DNA of 64,000 nucleotides from Bathynomus jamesi (GCA_023014485.1 JAJOZX010002579.1:161501-225500), one strand, 5' to 3'; positions 10,279 to 20,253 are shown, counted from the first letter of the stretch. The notes: generated by a model from the letters alone, not told the origin. Translations and numbers: made by a program.

Positions 10279-10281
<3 letters not shown>
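10255..10281 (+). mobile_element. SINE 5' stub (A box only)
   Basis: Only the first ~27 bp of the SINE (GCGCCTCGGTGGTGTAGTGG then TTAGC) lies between two long (TA)n arrays (10213-10254 and 10280-10326). With the reverse copy next door it forms an inverted pair of SINE heads around the TA array. Confidence 0.7.
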
Positions 10282-10329
<48 letters not shown>

Positions 10330-10600
10330 CGTGAACCACACATATTTAGTAAAAATTGAAATGCACAAATAAGAGCTTCTGATGCATTTTCTCATTCCTA
10401 ATGAGGAAAAAGACCTCAAACGTAATTTGAGCTAAATTCATTAATATTTGAGGGTGGCGCAAGTTTGAAGAAATTTGCCACCCCAAACTGTACAATGATA
10501 CTTAGGCTTCAAGTTGCGCCACCTCTAAATATGCACGAAACGATCCAGGTTTTTATTTCCAATATTGTTAGTGGTTGTGGAGAGAGTGTCATGAGAAATA

Positions 10601-11227
10601 CCGGGTGTCCCATTTGAAATGAAACAACTTTGAAACCTTATAATTTTTTATTGAATGATGCAAACACTATACATTAGATACATTGTGCATAGCATAATAT
10701 TTCATTTTGTTAAGATCTTCACATGTTATATGCTGAACAATTTGAAGCTTATATGGATAGAGCTGTAAACGCTTGCGCACGACTCTATGCACAGTTGAAC
10801 GAGGAATCTGCAGTTCGACACTGGCACGACGGATGGACTTTCTCGGGCTGCTACCAAAGGCGCCGCGTATTCGTTCAACATGTTCTTCCGATCTTGTTCG
10901 TCCTCCAGAGTGTTCCTTTAGAACACTGCCAGTCTTCTCAAATTTCTTGGTCCATAGATATAGGTCTCTTCTGGTGGGTGGTTTCTTGTGAAAGGTTGTA
11001 CGGAATCGCCATTGCACCAGAGTAGGGGACTTCAACTCAGCCATCTATAACACACATTTCGCTTTTTCTTGTGGGGTAAACATAATTCAATCTGAAACAA
11101 ACAAAAAACAATACGACAAAAACTTATGCATATGATATCGTAACTGGCAAAGTTTCAACATTTTCACATTTAATACTTTAAAAATTACAGAGTTTCAAAG
11201 TTGTTTCATTTCGAATGGGACACCCGG
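10601..11227 (-). mobile_element. Mariner derivative encoding only the DNA-binding domain
   Basis: The terminal inverted repeats are at least 30 bp (CCGGGTGTCCCATTTGAAAT, then GAAACAACTTTGAAAC) and flanked by TA at 10599-10600 and 11228-11229. At 627 bp it is about half of a full element. Its single ORF stops after the N-terminal helix-turn-helix region, so it cannot transpose itself. Confidence 0.9.
10667..11044 (-). CDS. Truncated mariner transposase: HTH DNA-binding domain only
   Basis: 125 codons from ATG, uninterrupted. It holds a first helix-turn-helix (VQWRFRTTFHKKPPTRRDLY, then KKFEKTGSVLK), a basic linker with GGRTRS, and a second one (SIRRASVELQIPRSTVHRVV) followed by YKLQIVQHI. 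That is the bipartite paired-like binding module of mariner transposases. The catalytic D residues are absent. If made, it should still enter the nucleus and bind the family's inverted repeats, so competition with full transposase is a plausible but unproven effect. Confidence 0.75.
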   Translation of the reverse strand: MAELKSPTLVQWRFRTTFHKKPPTRRDLYLWTKKFEKTGSVLKEHSGGRTRSEEHVERIRGAFGSSPRKSIRRASVELQIPRSTVHRVVRKRLQLYPYKLQIVQHITCEDLNKMKYYAMHNVSNV

Positions 11228-11274
11228 TATATCTTTCATTTTCATTTTTTTAGACCACCTTAATATACTGTACA

Positions 11275-11341
<67 letters not shown>

Positions 11342-11343
<2 letters not shown>

Positions 11344-12646
11344 AAAGAAAAGAGTTATACAATTTTAAACGTTTATTTACAAAGAACCAGAAACCTCATG
11401 AACGTGAACAAAACATTTTTTGAAAGCTTATGCAATGACATTTTTTTGGCAGCAAGTTTAAGCAAAATTAAGCAAAATGCAGTTAAGCATAATGGAGTTA
11501 AGCAAAATCCTTGTAATTGACGTTCTCGATGTGTGCCCCACCGCGGTTCAGACAGGCTTTGATCCTGACTCCTAAGTTCTGTCCAACTTTCCTCCAGGTC
11601 TCAGGGGGCATTTCCTGGAGGTAGTCTGATACCTTCTGCTTCAGATCGTCCAGTGTGGCAGGGCGGTTGGCGTAGACAGAGTCCTTGGCAGGCCCCCAGA
11701 ACCAGTAGTCCAGAGGGTTCAAGTCTGGGCTATGGGGTGCCCAGTCATGAGCGGTACCCAGGGAAATGAGGTGGTTTCTGAAGAGCTGCCGCAGGATAGT
11801 GATGGTGTCACCAGCTGTATGCGGGGTGGCACCATCCTGCATAAACCAAGTCATCCTCAAACCAGTAAGGCCCTAGCATTCCCCATCTGACATTGAAGGC
11901 GCAGAAGCATGTGACCTTAGGCCCTTTCAGGCACCTTTCAGTGATCTCCTCAGGTGGTTTTGCGCCCCAGAAAATGTTATTGTGGTTTTTGATGGCACCG
12001 CTCAAATGGAAATGGGCTTCATCACTGAACCAGATCAGGTTGATCCAGTTTGAGTAGCGCTCCATCCTGTCACTGAGCCAATTGCACATGTCAACTCTCT
12101 TTCTCATGTCATCTTGAGTCAGTTTATGCCTAATAGAGATGATGTACGGGAAAAGGTTCAGTTTCTTAGTGAGGATACGCCAGACTGATGTTGGCTTGAT
12201 GCCCAGCTCCTGGGAGCGCCGGCGGTGGGACTTCTTGGGACTGTCCACTACAGAATCCCGCACGACGTCGATGTTGGCTTGGCTCTTGGTTACTGATGCT
12301 GGCCTGCCACTGTTGCCCTTGCTCTGGCTGTGCACTGTACCCTTGTCCTCAAAATGTTTCACAACACGTTGAATGTCACAATTTGTTGGTCCAACACGTG
12401 TTCTGAGATTGAATTCCCGGCAGAACCTCCGGCTGGTCTCTACATATGATTTCGTCACATACCACAGAGACACCACTTTTGTCTTCTACTCCACTGTCAA
12501 TGGCATAGTTGAGCTAGGGAGCTAGAAATTCCAGAAAATAAATATCAGAATACCACCACCAAAACCTGAAAAATAAAAGGGTATAGATTAAAAAACAAAG
12601 AAATGGCAGGACATTAAAATTGTGTAACTCTTTTTGAAACGCCCTG
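11342..12646 (-). mobile_element. Nearly full-length mariner, DD41D type
   Basis: The right terminus is CAGGGCGTTTCAAAAAGAG followed by TTACACAATTTTAA. The left one is the same sequence with its outermost bases replaced by a long (TA)n array (11275-11341). The length of 1305 bp is usual for mariner. It contains transposase in two overlapping frames and one early stop. Confidence 0.85.
11498..12506 (-). pseudogene. Mariner transposase (DD41D), one stop and one frameshift
   Basis: From a plausible ATG at 12506, a TAG at 12486-12488 interrupts. The frame then runs through HTH one, GRPASVTK (GRPR-like), HTH two (KPTSVWRILTKKLNL) and the catalytic start LIWFSDEAHFHLSG. Near 11840-11860 the frame shifts and continues with FMQDGATPHTA, SPDLNPLDYWFWG and a C-terminal GGAHIENV. 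Counting residues between the D of MQDG and the D of PLDY gives 41, hence DD41D. With only two lesions it is the best preserved transposase here after 63 kb. Confidence 0.85.
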
Positions 12647-12741
12647 TACAGCTGGATTCGGATTCGACCCTTTTTCGATGAATTCGGATTCAGATTGAAA
12701 TCGAACACCCACGGATTCTGCCCACATATTATATATATATA

Positions 12742-13149
12742 TACAGGGTGTCCCATAAGTCTGGAACCATAGGGTAAAATAAGTACTGTAATTCATGTTT
12801 TTCCGTTTATGCAAGTACCCATGATGTCTTTGAGTAAGGAAGAACGCATCCAGGTAATTCTACTCTTAGGAAATCGGAGTCAGAGGGAGGTCACTGAGAA
12901 ATTTAACAGATTGTATCCGGACCGCGCGTCGATAACACACAGCTGTGTCGGCAAACTTGTAGCAAAGTTCAGGGAAACGGGATCCATAGGAGATAAACCA
13001 CGCAGTGGACCTCCGAGGACATCCACCGACGATGACACAGCCGCTACCATCCTCGCTCATTTCACAAACATTTCCCAAAAGTCTCTTCGGCGTTTTTATT
13101 GCCATTTTTAACATTTTGTCCTATGGTTCCAGACTTATGGGACACCCTG
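12742..13149 (+). mobile_element. Mariner-derived MITE encoding an HTH fragment
   Basis: The ends CAGGGTGTCCCATAAGTCTG and the matching inverted copy are flanked by TA at 12740-12741 and 13150-13151. It is 408 bp. It shares family and internal deletion junction with 7920-8240, so the two descend from one deleted master copy. Confidence 0.9.
12809..13111 (+). CDS. HTH fragment of mariner transposase
   Basis: 100 codons: SKEERIQVILLLGNRSQREV, then ITHSCVGKLVAKFRETGS, GDKPRSGPPR and SQKSLRRFYCHF. The first helix-turn-helix and the linker are complete. The second is lost at the deletion junction, where the frame ends a few codons inside the terminal repeat. Any DNA binding would rest on the first helix-turn-helix only. 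Compare the longer relative at 62242-62679, which keeps both. Confidence 0.6.
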   Translation: MQVPMMSLSKEERIQVILLLGNRSQREVTEKFNRLYPDRASITHSCVGKLVAKFRETGSIGDKPRSGPPRTSTDDDTAATILAHFTNISQKSLRRFYCHF

Positions 13150-13152
13150 TAC

Positions 13153-13197
<45 letters not shown>

Positions 13198-13245
13198 CAC
13201 ATAGACATTTCTTCGTGACTCACCCTGTATATATATATATATAAT

Positions 13246-13540
13246 GCGCCTCGGTGGTCTAGTGGTTAGCGTCGCTGACTACGAATCCATCGGCCCCGGG
13301 TTCGAGACCCGGTGACAGCAGCAGGCGCGCAGCAAAACCCAGCTGTTCATCCTTCCGCACAATAAAGAAAGTGGTTGGTAGTTAAATGGGTACCCTGGGT
13401 GACCTAGTGGTTAAGACGCTGGGCTGCTGGTGGGGCGTGGTTCGGATTCCACATTAAACTGTAGTTCTAAGGTGCAGTGACAAGCTTGACTTTGGTCAGA
13501 ATGAATAATTCGGACGGAAGCTAACTAAAGGTTATGAAGG
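13246..13540 (+). mobile_element. Composite SINE with two tRNA-like heads, copy 1
   Basis: Head 1 (13246-13320) has an A box TGGTCTAGTGGTTAGC and a B box GGGTTCGAGACCC. A spacer with CAGCTGTTCATCCTTCC and AAAGAAAGTGGTTGG follows. Head 2 (about 13390-13455) has TGACCTAGTGGTTAAGACGC and GTGGTTCGGATTCCAC. The tail (GACAAGCTTGACTTTGGTCA, CAGAATGAATAATTCGG) ends at a (TA)n array. RNA polymerase III would start from head 1. These are not functional tRNAs. Mobilisation would need a LINE; no shared tail was identified. Confidence 0.85.
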
Positions 13541-13574
<34 letters not shown>

Positions 13575-13576
13575 AT

Positions 13577-13862
13577 GCGCCTTGGTGGTGTAGTGGTTAG
13601 CGTCGCTGACTACGAATCCATCGGCCCCGGGATCGAGACCCGGTGACGGCAGTCGGCGCGCAGCAAAACCCAGCTGTTCATCCTTCCACACCAATAAAGA
13701 AAGTGGTTGGTAGATAAATTGGTACCCTGGGTGGCCTAGTGGTTAAGACGCTGGGCTGCTGGTGGGGCGTGGTTCGGATTCCACGTTAAAATTAGGTCTA
13801 AGGTGGAGTGACAAGCTTGAACTTCGTCAGAATGAACAATTCGGGCGGAAGCTAACCAAGGT
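13577..13862 (+). mobile_element. Composite SINE with two tRNA-like heads, copy 2
   Basis: Same order as the copy 30 bp upstream: head 1 with TGGTGTAGTGGTTAGC and a B box mutated to GGGATCGAGACCC, the same spacer, head 2 with GTGGCCTAGTGGTTAAGACG and GTGGTTCGGATTCCAC, then the CAGAATGAACAATTCGGGCG tail and a short (TA)n run. The copies differ at scattered bases, so this is a family, not a recent tandem duplication. Confidence 0.85.
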
Positions 13863-14272
13863 TATATATATATATAAAACCAAAGTTATATTTTAATCAT
13901 CGATGCATTCATACTTTAAGTGGAAGTATGAAGAGTTCAACATCCTTTTACATAAAGCACCATTCGCACGTCGCACGTTGCACCAAGCAAAGAGGAGATC
14001 AAAGTACAGACGAGGCTTTCGCACGTCGCTCACCAACTCTGAAAGCAACAATGCTCTGTATTAGTCTAATATCCATATTCATATTTAATTTATTTCACAC
14101 TTAAACACGTGAAAAGAATGAATGATGCAAACCCACAAGGAAAACGAAAAATTATTCAAAGATCGTTAATGTATCCAACAATACACTTCGTCAGGGGAAT
14201 GAAGGGAAAAGTGAGGATAACCAAAGTATATGCCTATGGACATTAAAACATAGATTCTGAATTTGTAATATC

Positions 14273-14620
14273 ATGAATATTGGTACTAAATTATATTATC
14301 CTATTCCATTTCTAGATAACTGCCTGAGGAAATCTAAGAATAGGTCTTATAATAGTGTAATTGTAAATGAATTTTATCATAAAAATATCCTTAGCCTACC
14401 TTACCATGTTAATTTTCAATATCTTCCGACTTTACTTAAAACAGTTGGCATCAATGTAGTCTTTAAGTATAATAATACGGTTAAATCTCTCCTAATAAAT
14501 AATAGCCTGGATAATGCTGTCGGTTATGTGTATTCGATCAGATGTACTCAATGTAACTCAGTTCATGTAGGTCAAACAGGAAAAACTTGAGATGTCAGAG
14601 TAAAATAGCATAAATATGCG
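14273..14620 (+). pseudogene. PLE C-terminus with GIY-YIG endonuclease remnant
   Basis: Residues ILSLPYHVNFQ, the LKTVGINVVFKYNNTVKSLL linker, then VGYVYSIRCTQCNSVHVGQT correspond to the PLE linker and GIY-YIG start (Y-Y spacing and two cysteines as in PLE enzymes, with V for the usual Y/I in YIG). A stop follows GKT at 14588-14590. The same frame continues degenerate (DVRVK, HKYACRTG). The reverse transcriptase is missing. Confidence 0.75.
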
Positions 14621-14937
14621 TGTAGAACAGGAAATAACTCTAATGCATTGTTTAACCATATGTACAGATGTAATCATAGTATTAAGTGGAGAATTCTAAA
14701 GTTCTCGTTCAAAACAAAGATATAATTGAAAGGAATATTCTAGAATGTGCATTCATCCATTTTAAAAATAATTTTAATAACAGTGCCGAAATGTATAAAA
14801 TTGACAATATCTTGTTAAAATGTCTTTTGTATTTTACGAGTGCTTGTTAACCTTGTGCTAATCTCTTTTCACTTTTTTGTTTTAATGTACATTGGCATAC
14901 AGTATATTTTGGTCAGCTTGCCTTTTCCCTTCATTCC

Positions 14938-14967
14938 CTGACGAGGTGTACAGTTGAATAAACGAAA
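14938..14967 (+). ncRNA. Hammerhead-like core, degenerate
   Basis: CTGACGA at 14938-14944 and GAAA at 14964-14967 frame a weak stem II (GTGTA against TAAAC, one mismatch). It probably belongs to the hammerhead class but may be inactive. Confidence 0.4.
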
Positions 14968-15029
14968 TGCCTTTGAATAATTTTTTCTTTTTTCCTTGTG
15001 GGTTTGCATCATATATATGTTACGGCCTT

Positions 15030-15130
15030 CTTGCATAATGGCTTTAAATGCCAGGTCACTTTGCAAACAGGCCGGCATATTGGCCATTTTGCAAAATGAC
15101 TGGTAATCCTGCCAGTCATTTTGCGAAAAG
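15030..15130. repeat. Short palindromic cluster
   Basis: Repeated and inverted words CATTTTGCAAAATGACTGG, CCAGTCATTTTGCG and AAATGCCAGGTCACTTTGCA lie within 100 bp and could form hairpins. Probably a foldback MITE core; termini were not resolved. Confidence 0.4.
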
Positions 15131-15169
15131 GTACAACTTTCCTTTCAACCTTTCAAATGTTTCGTCCGG

Positions 15170-15625
15170 TGATTCCTCATTTCACGAAGGTCAAACTTGT
15201 CGCCCCTCCAATCGAGTTGGCTTGGTGAAGTAGAGAGTTGGTTTCTTGTACTCTCCACCTCACATAGCCAGGTATGCCCAGCTCATCTGGGATTGTTCTG
15301 AGCCAGCTATCTAATCTTCTCTTGAAGATGTCCGCCGCAACACCACTCATGTTCCTTAGTTCCTTGGGCAGCTGGTTAAACAGTCTTGGTTCTCTCACAA
15401 CAAAACTATTTTCCTTCAGGGTTGAGCCTTTAATTTGGGAACACGACACAGTCTTCCTTTTCTACTTTCCACTGTTGTTTTGGGGGATTATAGGGTTGGG
15501 TTCCGAGTAAGAATAGGGGCTAGTTTCGCCATTATTTTCCAAGTGTAAATGATGATGTACCTATCTCTCTCTTCTTCTTTCCAGTGAATATGGGTTTAAC
15601 TCGCGTAACCTTTCCCAGTGTGTAT
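15170..15625 (-). mobile_element. LINE 3' end fragment (same family as 61.2 kb)
   Basis: On the minus strand, ESRKGRLCRVPKLKAQ, then LKENSFVVREPRLFNQLPKE, FKRRLDSWLRTIPDE and a final GGATSLTFVK. This C-terminal tail of a CR1-like reverse transcriptase closely parallels the copy at 61189-61554. A stop splits the upstream part. The 5' side is cut by the transposon at 15635. Confidence 0.8.
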
Positions 15626-15828
15626 GTATATATATTAGGGTGATGCAAAAGTGGGGGAGTAAAATTTTTTTGTTTCAAATTTTTGAGATACCCTCTCATT
15701 TGGTTTAATTTGGTGGAAAAATGATCCTGGGGAAATTTCGGGTCAAAATTCGAATATTTGGAGGTCGCGCCCGCCATTTGAAAATTTGCTGATTTCCATG
15801 ACACCCAGGAGGTACAGCAAGCGTCACG

Positions 15829-16690
15829 TTACTTTTTTTTGAGTGGAAGTTCCCCACGAGGCCTATCATACCACCTTCCTCTTTTCCATTTGTTCATAAA
15901 ACAGATACAATACAATAGATATTTATAATAGATACATAGAATGGATATACTCGTAAATTTTACTGTTGCGTCAAAGATACGAGTTTTCTTAGTTTTGTCC
16001 GGAAGCTTCTTCCGATAATTTGATACAACTTGCAGTAGATATTGCTTCTGTTGTTCATCATTGGTAATTAATTTGTTATAATCTTCAATCAATTTCACTC
16101 CTCTTTCAGCAATATCATTAACAACTTTCATGTGATTCACTACGTTCTTTGCAACCCAATAACTCTCATCGAGAAGCCAATCTTCTACTGGTTTGCTCAA
16201 GAACGTTGAAGACAATCCGAGTATACTGAAGAAGGACTTTGTGTTAGCAGTTACAAAATCTTCAAGCTGCTTATTGTCAATAGTTTTGATGTCTATTTGT
16301 GTCTTCTTTGGAGGATCTGGCTCCGAAGATTTTGTAAGAGCCTCCTTCATTTTTCTTTTGGTGTCAAAGCTGATTTTATCATCAAAGAAAGCCAATGCGA
16401 TCAACTCTTCTGAGAGATACCACAAATGATTCTTGAATTTTTCTAAAGCAGCATTTGCTAGTTGTTCATTTGTGCTTTTGTAGCTGTGAAGATTCTTGAG
16501 AAGACTCAGATCATTTCGTGGAGCATTTGCTGCGCAGGGTGCTGAAAACCAATGCTTAATATAAATTGAAACAGAAAACCAACAAATTTCTTTTAGATTT
16601 CTTTCTTCTATTGCTGTTATTTTGAACTGACTTTTGAACATAAAGATTTTCATTGAATAAATGACTTTCGCCGTCCAACGGGCTCTATGA
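15829..16690 (-). CDS. Transposase, C-terminal third
   Basis: The open frame 15829-16653 continues the protein: KIFMFKSQFKIT, then WFSAPCAANAPRNDLSLL, HLWYLSEELIALAFFDD and VVNDIAERGVKLIEDYN. The E in DIAERGV is a candidate for the last catalytic acid by analogy with hAT-type ERxF. The 45-kb copy has NDSAERAIALIQRYN at the same place. The last ~50 residues (rich in I, Y, C, K) look non-coding. The stop after FIQ in the upstream frame is a frameshift effect, so this was one protein of about 730 residues. Confidence 0.7.
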
Positions 16691-18161
16691 TAAGCCCCAG
16701 CTTCCTGAATTTTATTCCAGTCGTTGGAGTACCGCCAAGCAAGATGATTGTCAGTTCCAATAACTCTCTGTAATCGTCGCGAGGTTGATCTTCATTGATT
16801 TTTCTTGCTGCAAAGTTGATGATTTCCTCTTTTTCCTTTTGTGGATAATTTTCTAATTTATCGTATGAAGTTAGATTAATCTTATTCCAGTTTGTTTTGA
16901 ATCTTTTGAATAACTGAATGTCAGGGCCTGATGAAGCCTGTAATGCAGGGGATACCACTGCTTCCAACATGATTTCAAGGATATGGTGTCGACAAGGACA
17001 CCACAACAAATCTTTCTCCATTTTCTGTTCAATTAGGACACAAGCTCCGTTTTTACGACCTGTGTTCGATGCAGTTGTATCGAAACACATGCCTTTTACC
17101 TTATCTATTAGATTCCAATCAATGATCGCCTGATGTACTGCATTTGCAGTATCCTTTCCTGTGCCATGATCTATATTTGGCACTCCAAGCAGTTGATCTT
17201 CTCCACTGCCAGAGATTAGGACTGGCAACCGATCAACAACCTCATTCCCGGTAATGTCTTCGAGGAGTTTGCCATCCCAATGAACAATCAAGGGTTTGTC
17301 AGCTTGAAATTCTTCTTTCAAGTTTTCACTGAACTTCTTTCTTGATTTCTGTCTTGCCCTGCGAATCGATGAGTAGCTAACATTGTAATTCTCTGGATCT
17401 TTTCCAACATTTGCGATCGTTGGAATAATTATTAAAGAGGCTGATTGGTCGCTGATCTTAGCAACATCCAATGAGGAAAGCAGATTTTCATTCATAATCT
17501 TGAATTTTTTTCTTGGAAGGCCTCTTTTGGATGTTGAGGGCACTTCCAGATCTACTTCTTCTTCCGTAGATGCAGGCGAATCACTGCAGGAACTGCTGCT
17601 GCTTGCAAGAACAACTGTTTCATCAAATGCACTTGATTCATGTAACCTTTTCTTATCCATTTTTTCATGTCTCTTCGCAGCTTCCTTTCGACGTTTTTCT
17701 TCATCCTTATCAACTGCCATCATTTTACCCTTTCGACCTTCCCTTTGTAGCCGTAGAAACTCTCTATCTTCCTCAATAGTTATTAACTCGTTAGCATTTG
17801 CATGCGCAATATCAAAGAGTCCATCCAATTTTTCTTTCCATGTATTCTCTTTCTCTATTGAAAACTTCGATTTTTTTCCTTTGCTCTTCTTCTGCCCTTG
17901 CCACTCATCATACAGTTTATTTAATTTCTTCACAACATTACATTTCTGGGTTGTTGGTATTCCTGCTCTCTGCCACACTTCCAATACATCATTAACGGTT
18001 GAAGTTAATGCTTCTCTGACAGTTTCATTCTTGATATGTTTATAATTCATGAATAAGGAAATTACTTCTTTCTTTGATGGAAGCTTACTTTGATTCAATT
18101 TATCTATTTGTTGACCGATCAGCCAGATATCTGTTGAGCTTCTTGATCTCATTTTTGTCAC
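16650..18161 (-). CDS. Transposase, N-terminal two thirds (CxxH-type, unclassified)
   Basis: 503 codons, open; the first ATG inside is at about 18152. Order: a helical N-terminus with PSKKEVISLFMNYKHIKN and VLEVWQRAGIP; a lysine-rich stretch; a coiled-coil-like charged region (about residues 120-175) and a serine/acid-rich linker; then PLIVHWDGKLL, LISGSGEDQLLGVP, MCFDTTASNTGRKNGAC (a probable catalytic D) and CRHHILEIMLEA (CxxH). The end reads out of frame: near 16715 a one-base indel separates it from the continuation that matches the 45-kb copy (GAYHRARW). Confidence 0.75.
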   Translation of the reverse strand: MTKMRSRSSTDIWLIGQQIDKLNQSKLPSKKEVISLFMNYKHIKNETVREALTSTVNDVLEVWQRAGIPTTQKCNVVKKLNKLYDEWQGQKKSKGKKSKFSIEKENTWKEKLDGLFDIAHANANELITIEEDREFLRLQREGRKGKMMAVDKDEEKRRKEAAKRHEKMDKKRLHESSAFDETVVLASSSSSCSDSPASTEEEVDLEVPSTSKRGLPRKKFKIMNENLLSSLDVAKISDQSASLIIIPTIANVGKDPENYNVSYSSIRRARQKSRKKFSENLKEEFQADKPLIVHWDGKLLEDITGNEVVDRLPVLISGSGEDQLLGVPNIDHGTGKDTANAVHQAIIDWNLIDKVKGMCFDTTASNTGRKNGACVLIEQKMEKDLLWCPCRHHILEIMLEAVVSPALQASSGPDIQLFKRFKTNWNKINLTSYDKLENYPQKEKEEIINFAARKINEDQPRDDYRELLELTIILLGGTPTTGIKFRKLGLIIEPVGRRKSFIQ

Positions 18162-18706
18162 AATTAAGATAGAGGAAATAGAAGAGAAATTGAGGTGGAG
18201 AGACTCACTGATATAGCACCTCTCCTGGACACTGCCACAAGCACACTGCGATACCGATTTCCTTGAACGCTATTTGCTCATATACGCATCACCTACCACT
18301 CTGCCTGCAGCAAACCTGCACAAAACCTGCAACCTGCAACAAACCTGCAACAAAAATAAGAACAAATTCAAAAAATTTGATTTTACTCTAATTTTTTGTA
18401 ATTTTCAAATTTTCAATTGGCGGGCGCGACCTCTGAATGTTATTTGTTTGACCTGGAATTTCTCACAGGGTGTTTTTGTGACAAATTGGAACAAATGAGG
18501 GGGTATCCCTAAAAATCCACGATGGTCATGATTTGTGCATCACCCTAATATATATATATATATATAATCATGCGGGTTGCTTCTACAGAGCTTCAATTTA
18601 ATATTTAGGAGAAATCCAATGACAAGGAGAAATGTAAATGCCATGAAAAGTCTTCTTTAATGCGCAACATTTCGAGCAATACGCTCATTTTAAGGAACTT
18701 TTAGAA

Positions 18707-19784
18707 TTGGTCTTCAAACAATGCTATTTTACTTTCAACAATAAGGTTTACCAACAAATTGATGGTGTAGGGATGGGATCACCTGTCGGACCGTTAGCAG
18801 CTGATTTTTTTATGACTCATTTAGAAAGTGTAATTTTTAGACAATCTCCCACTCATCTCAAGCCAATTTTCTATCGACGCTTCGTTGATGATTCGATAGC
18901 TGTCTTTGATAATGCGGTACAAGCTCAACAATTCTTTAACTTCCTAAATTCTTTGCACCCCAATATAACGTATACAATGGAAACTGAGAAAAATGGCTCC
19001 CTCCCCTTTTTAGATCTTTTAATTTCGAAAAACGGTGATTCTATTACTACATCAGTTTACAGGAAACCCACTTTCACTGGTTTGGGCATGAATTTTTTAG
19101 TTTTACTGATTTCAACTATAAGATGTCTTGTATTAAAACTCTCCTGTTCAGAGGATATAATTTGACCTCTAGTTTTACCTTACTTAATGATGAATTTAAT
19201 AATCTAAGATCATACTTTACCAATAATAGTTTTCCTGTTCAATATGTAGATAAACTAATTAGATCCTTCTTAAATAATGTTTATAGCCCCGAACTTCCTT
19301 GTATTACAGTGCCGAAGGATATAAAATATTTCTTGGTACCTGAAATGGGTCCTTTGAATAAGGAATTTAAGCTTAAATTTACAAAGTTGTTAAGGAAATT
19401 TTTTTATCATACTGATTTCCGCATCATATTTATTAATAAAACGTCTTTAGGTAGCTTTTTCTCAGCGGTGTTGTATATTTATTTACCTGCCCTTGGTGTC
19501 TCCTTGGGAATTACATTGGCAGCACTGTTCGCTCTCTCAGGGCTAGATTTTATTCGCATATGGGAATAAGTGGCCGAACAGGTAAAATCTTAAAAACTAA
19601 AGAAGTTTCTAGTATTCGGGAACACAGTATAAAATGTAAAACTGATGTCACTTTAGACAATTTTAAAATTCTTGGTTGTAATACTTGTCCCAACTCACTT
19701 AGAATTTTGGAATCGCTTTACATTAAAACTTTGACCCCTACGCTAAATGTTGACTCATCAGCTGTCCCTCTAAATTTCTTATAA
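18707..19784 (+). pseudogene. PLE reverse transcriptase palm and degenerate GIY-YIG
   Basis: The first frame (18707-19110) reads GVGMGSPVGPLAADFFM, FYRRFVDDSIAVF (catalytic FVDD at 18881-18892), LPFLDLLIS and VYRKPTFTG. The frame then shifts into the thumb region (19123-19450), with FINKTSLGSFF. The GIY-YIG part is scrambled by another shift near 19500, with only residual spacing of the motif. The last piece (19560-19784) matches the C-terminal LRILESLYIKTLTPTLN. Three frames in total; dead. Confidence 0.8.
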
Positions 19785-20138
19785 TCCCTCCTCCTTCCCC
19801 AATTCCTTATAATCCCCCCTTCCCCAATCGCCCTCACCATCTTATGTTTTCTCGTGTTGCCTCTGCTTAAATTAGTCTAGCCTCGGAAATTGCAGTGAAA
19901 GGTTAGTTAGTTTCATTATTCCAGTGTACTATTGTTAATTTTTCCAGTGTATTAATTTCACATTTACTATATGTATTTAAAAATAGCTTCTTAATTTTAT
20001 ATGTAAATCTGTATAACTTAGAATTTAACCCTCTTTTTCAGTCTTTTAAAATTTGCCTTTATGAATAGGTTATAGAAATTTCTTTGTCTTGTTTTTCATT
20101 CAATTATTGATTTTAATTTCACATTGTTATTATACAGC

Positions 20139-20163
20139 CTGAAGATGAGCGTATTGCTCGAAA
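20139..20163 (+). ncRNA. Hammerhead ribozyme core in PLE end
   Basis: CTGAAGA (20139-20145), stem II GAGC/GCTC with loop GTATT, then GAAA (20160-20163) and CGTT. A clean core matching the consensus. Confidence 0.65.
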
Positions 20164-20253
20164 CGTTGCGCATTAAAGAAGACTTTTCATGGCATTTACA
20201 TTTCTCCTTGTCATTGGATTTCTCCTAAATATATATATATATATATACATACA

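Larger units (their letters stand above)
10326..11263 (-). mobile_element. MITE of the TTAGGG-terminus class, copy 2, split by a mariner
   Basis: The reverse complement matches the MITE at 8441-8775 (paired GGTGGCGCAAGTTTG and TTGCGCCACCTC motifs). It resumes at 11228-11263 after a mariner derivative inserted at a TA. The outer end reads TTAAGGTGGTCTAAAA on the minus strand. Confidence 0.6.
14122..15018 (+). mobile_element. Miniature Penelope-like element (GIY-YIG part only)
   Basis: An inverted repeat of about 130 bp (14122-14250 and 14880-15018; shared words include GATGCAAACCCACAAGG and GGGAATGAAGGGAAAAG) brackets a single coding remnant of the PLE C-terminus. A hammerhead-like core sits in the right arm (14938-14967); the left arm has only CTGACGA left. 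This is a strongly 5'-truncated PLE with an inverted terminal repeat in front. Confidence 0.75.
15635..18548 (-). mobile_element. DNA transposon with TTAGGGTGATGCA termini, two long ORFs
   Basis: Ends are TTAGGGTGATGCA and TGCATCACCCTAA (perfect for 13 bp), both set in (TA)n, so a target duplication cannot be read. The 2914-bp element encodes a 503-residue and a 274-residue ORF that align end to end with the decayed element at 42396-45882. The superfamily is not securely named: the FDTTASNTG and CRHH motifs recall hAT/P/Kolobok-like RNase-H transposases with a CxxH insertion, but the termini fit none that I am sure of. Confidence 0.8.
18602..20230 (+). mobile_element. Penelope-like element with inverted terminal repeats
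   Basis: A ~90-bp inverted repeat (18602-18692 and 20138-20230; TAGGAGAAATCCAATGAC and ATTAAAGAAGACTTTTCATG in both) brackets the second half of a PLE polyprotein. The right copy holds an intact hammerhead core; the left has a degenerate one. Both ends lie against (TA)n. The N-terminal RT part is missing. Confidence 0.85.

Noticed and set aside
13246..13320. Possible tRNA gene
   Set aside because: A and B boxes are present, but the unit is part of a repeated SINE with a second head and a tail, and anticodon-stem pairing is poor.
17500..18045. 181-codon frame opposite the TTAGGG transposase
   Set aside because: It is antisense to a frame that matches a second copy; composition (S, F, L) is typical of a shadow frame.
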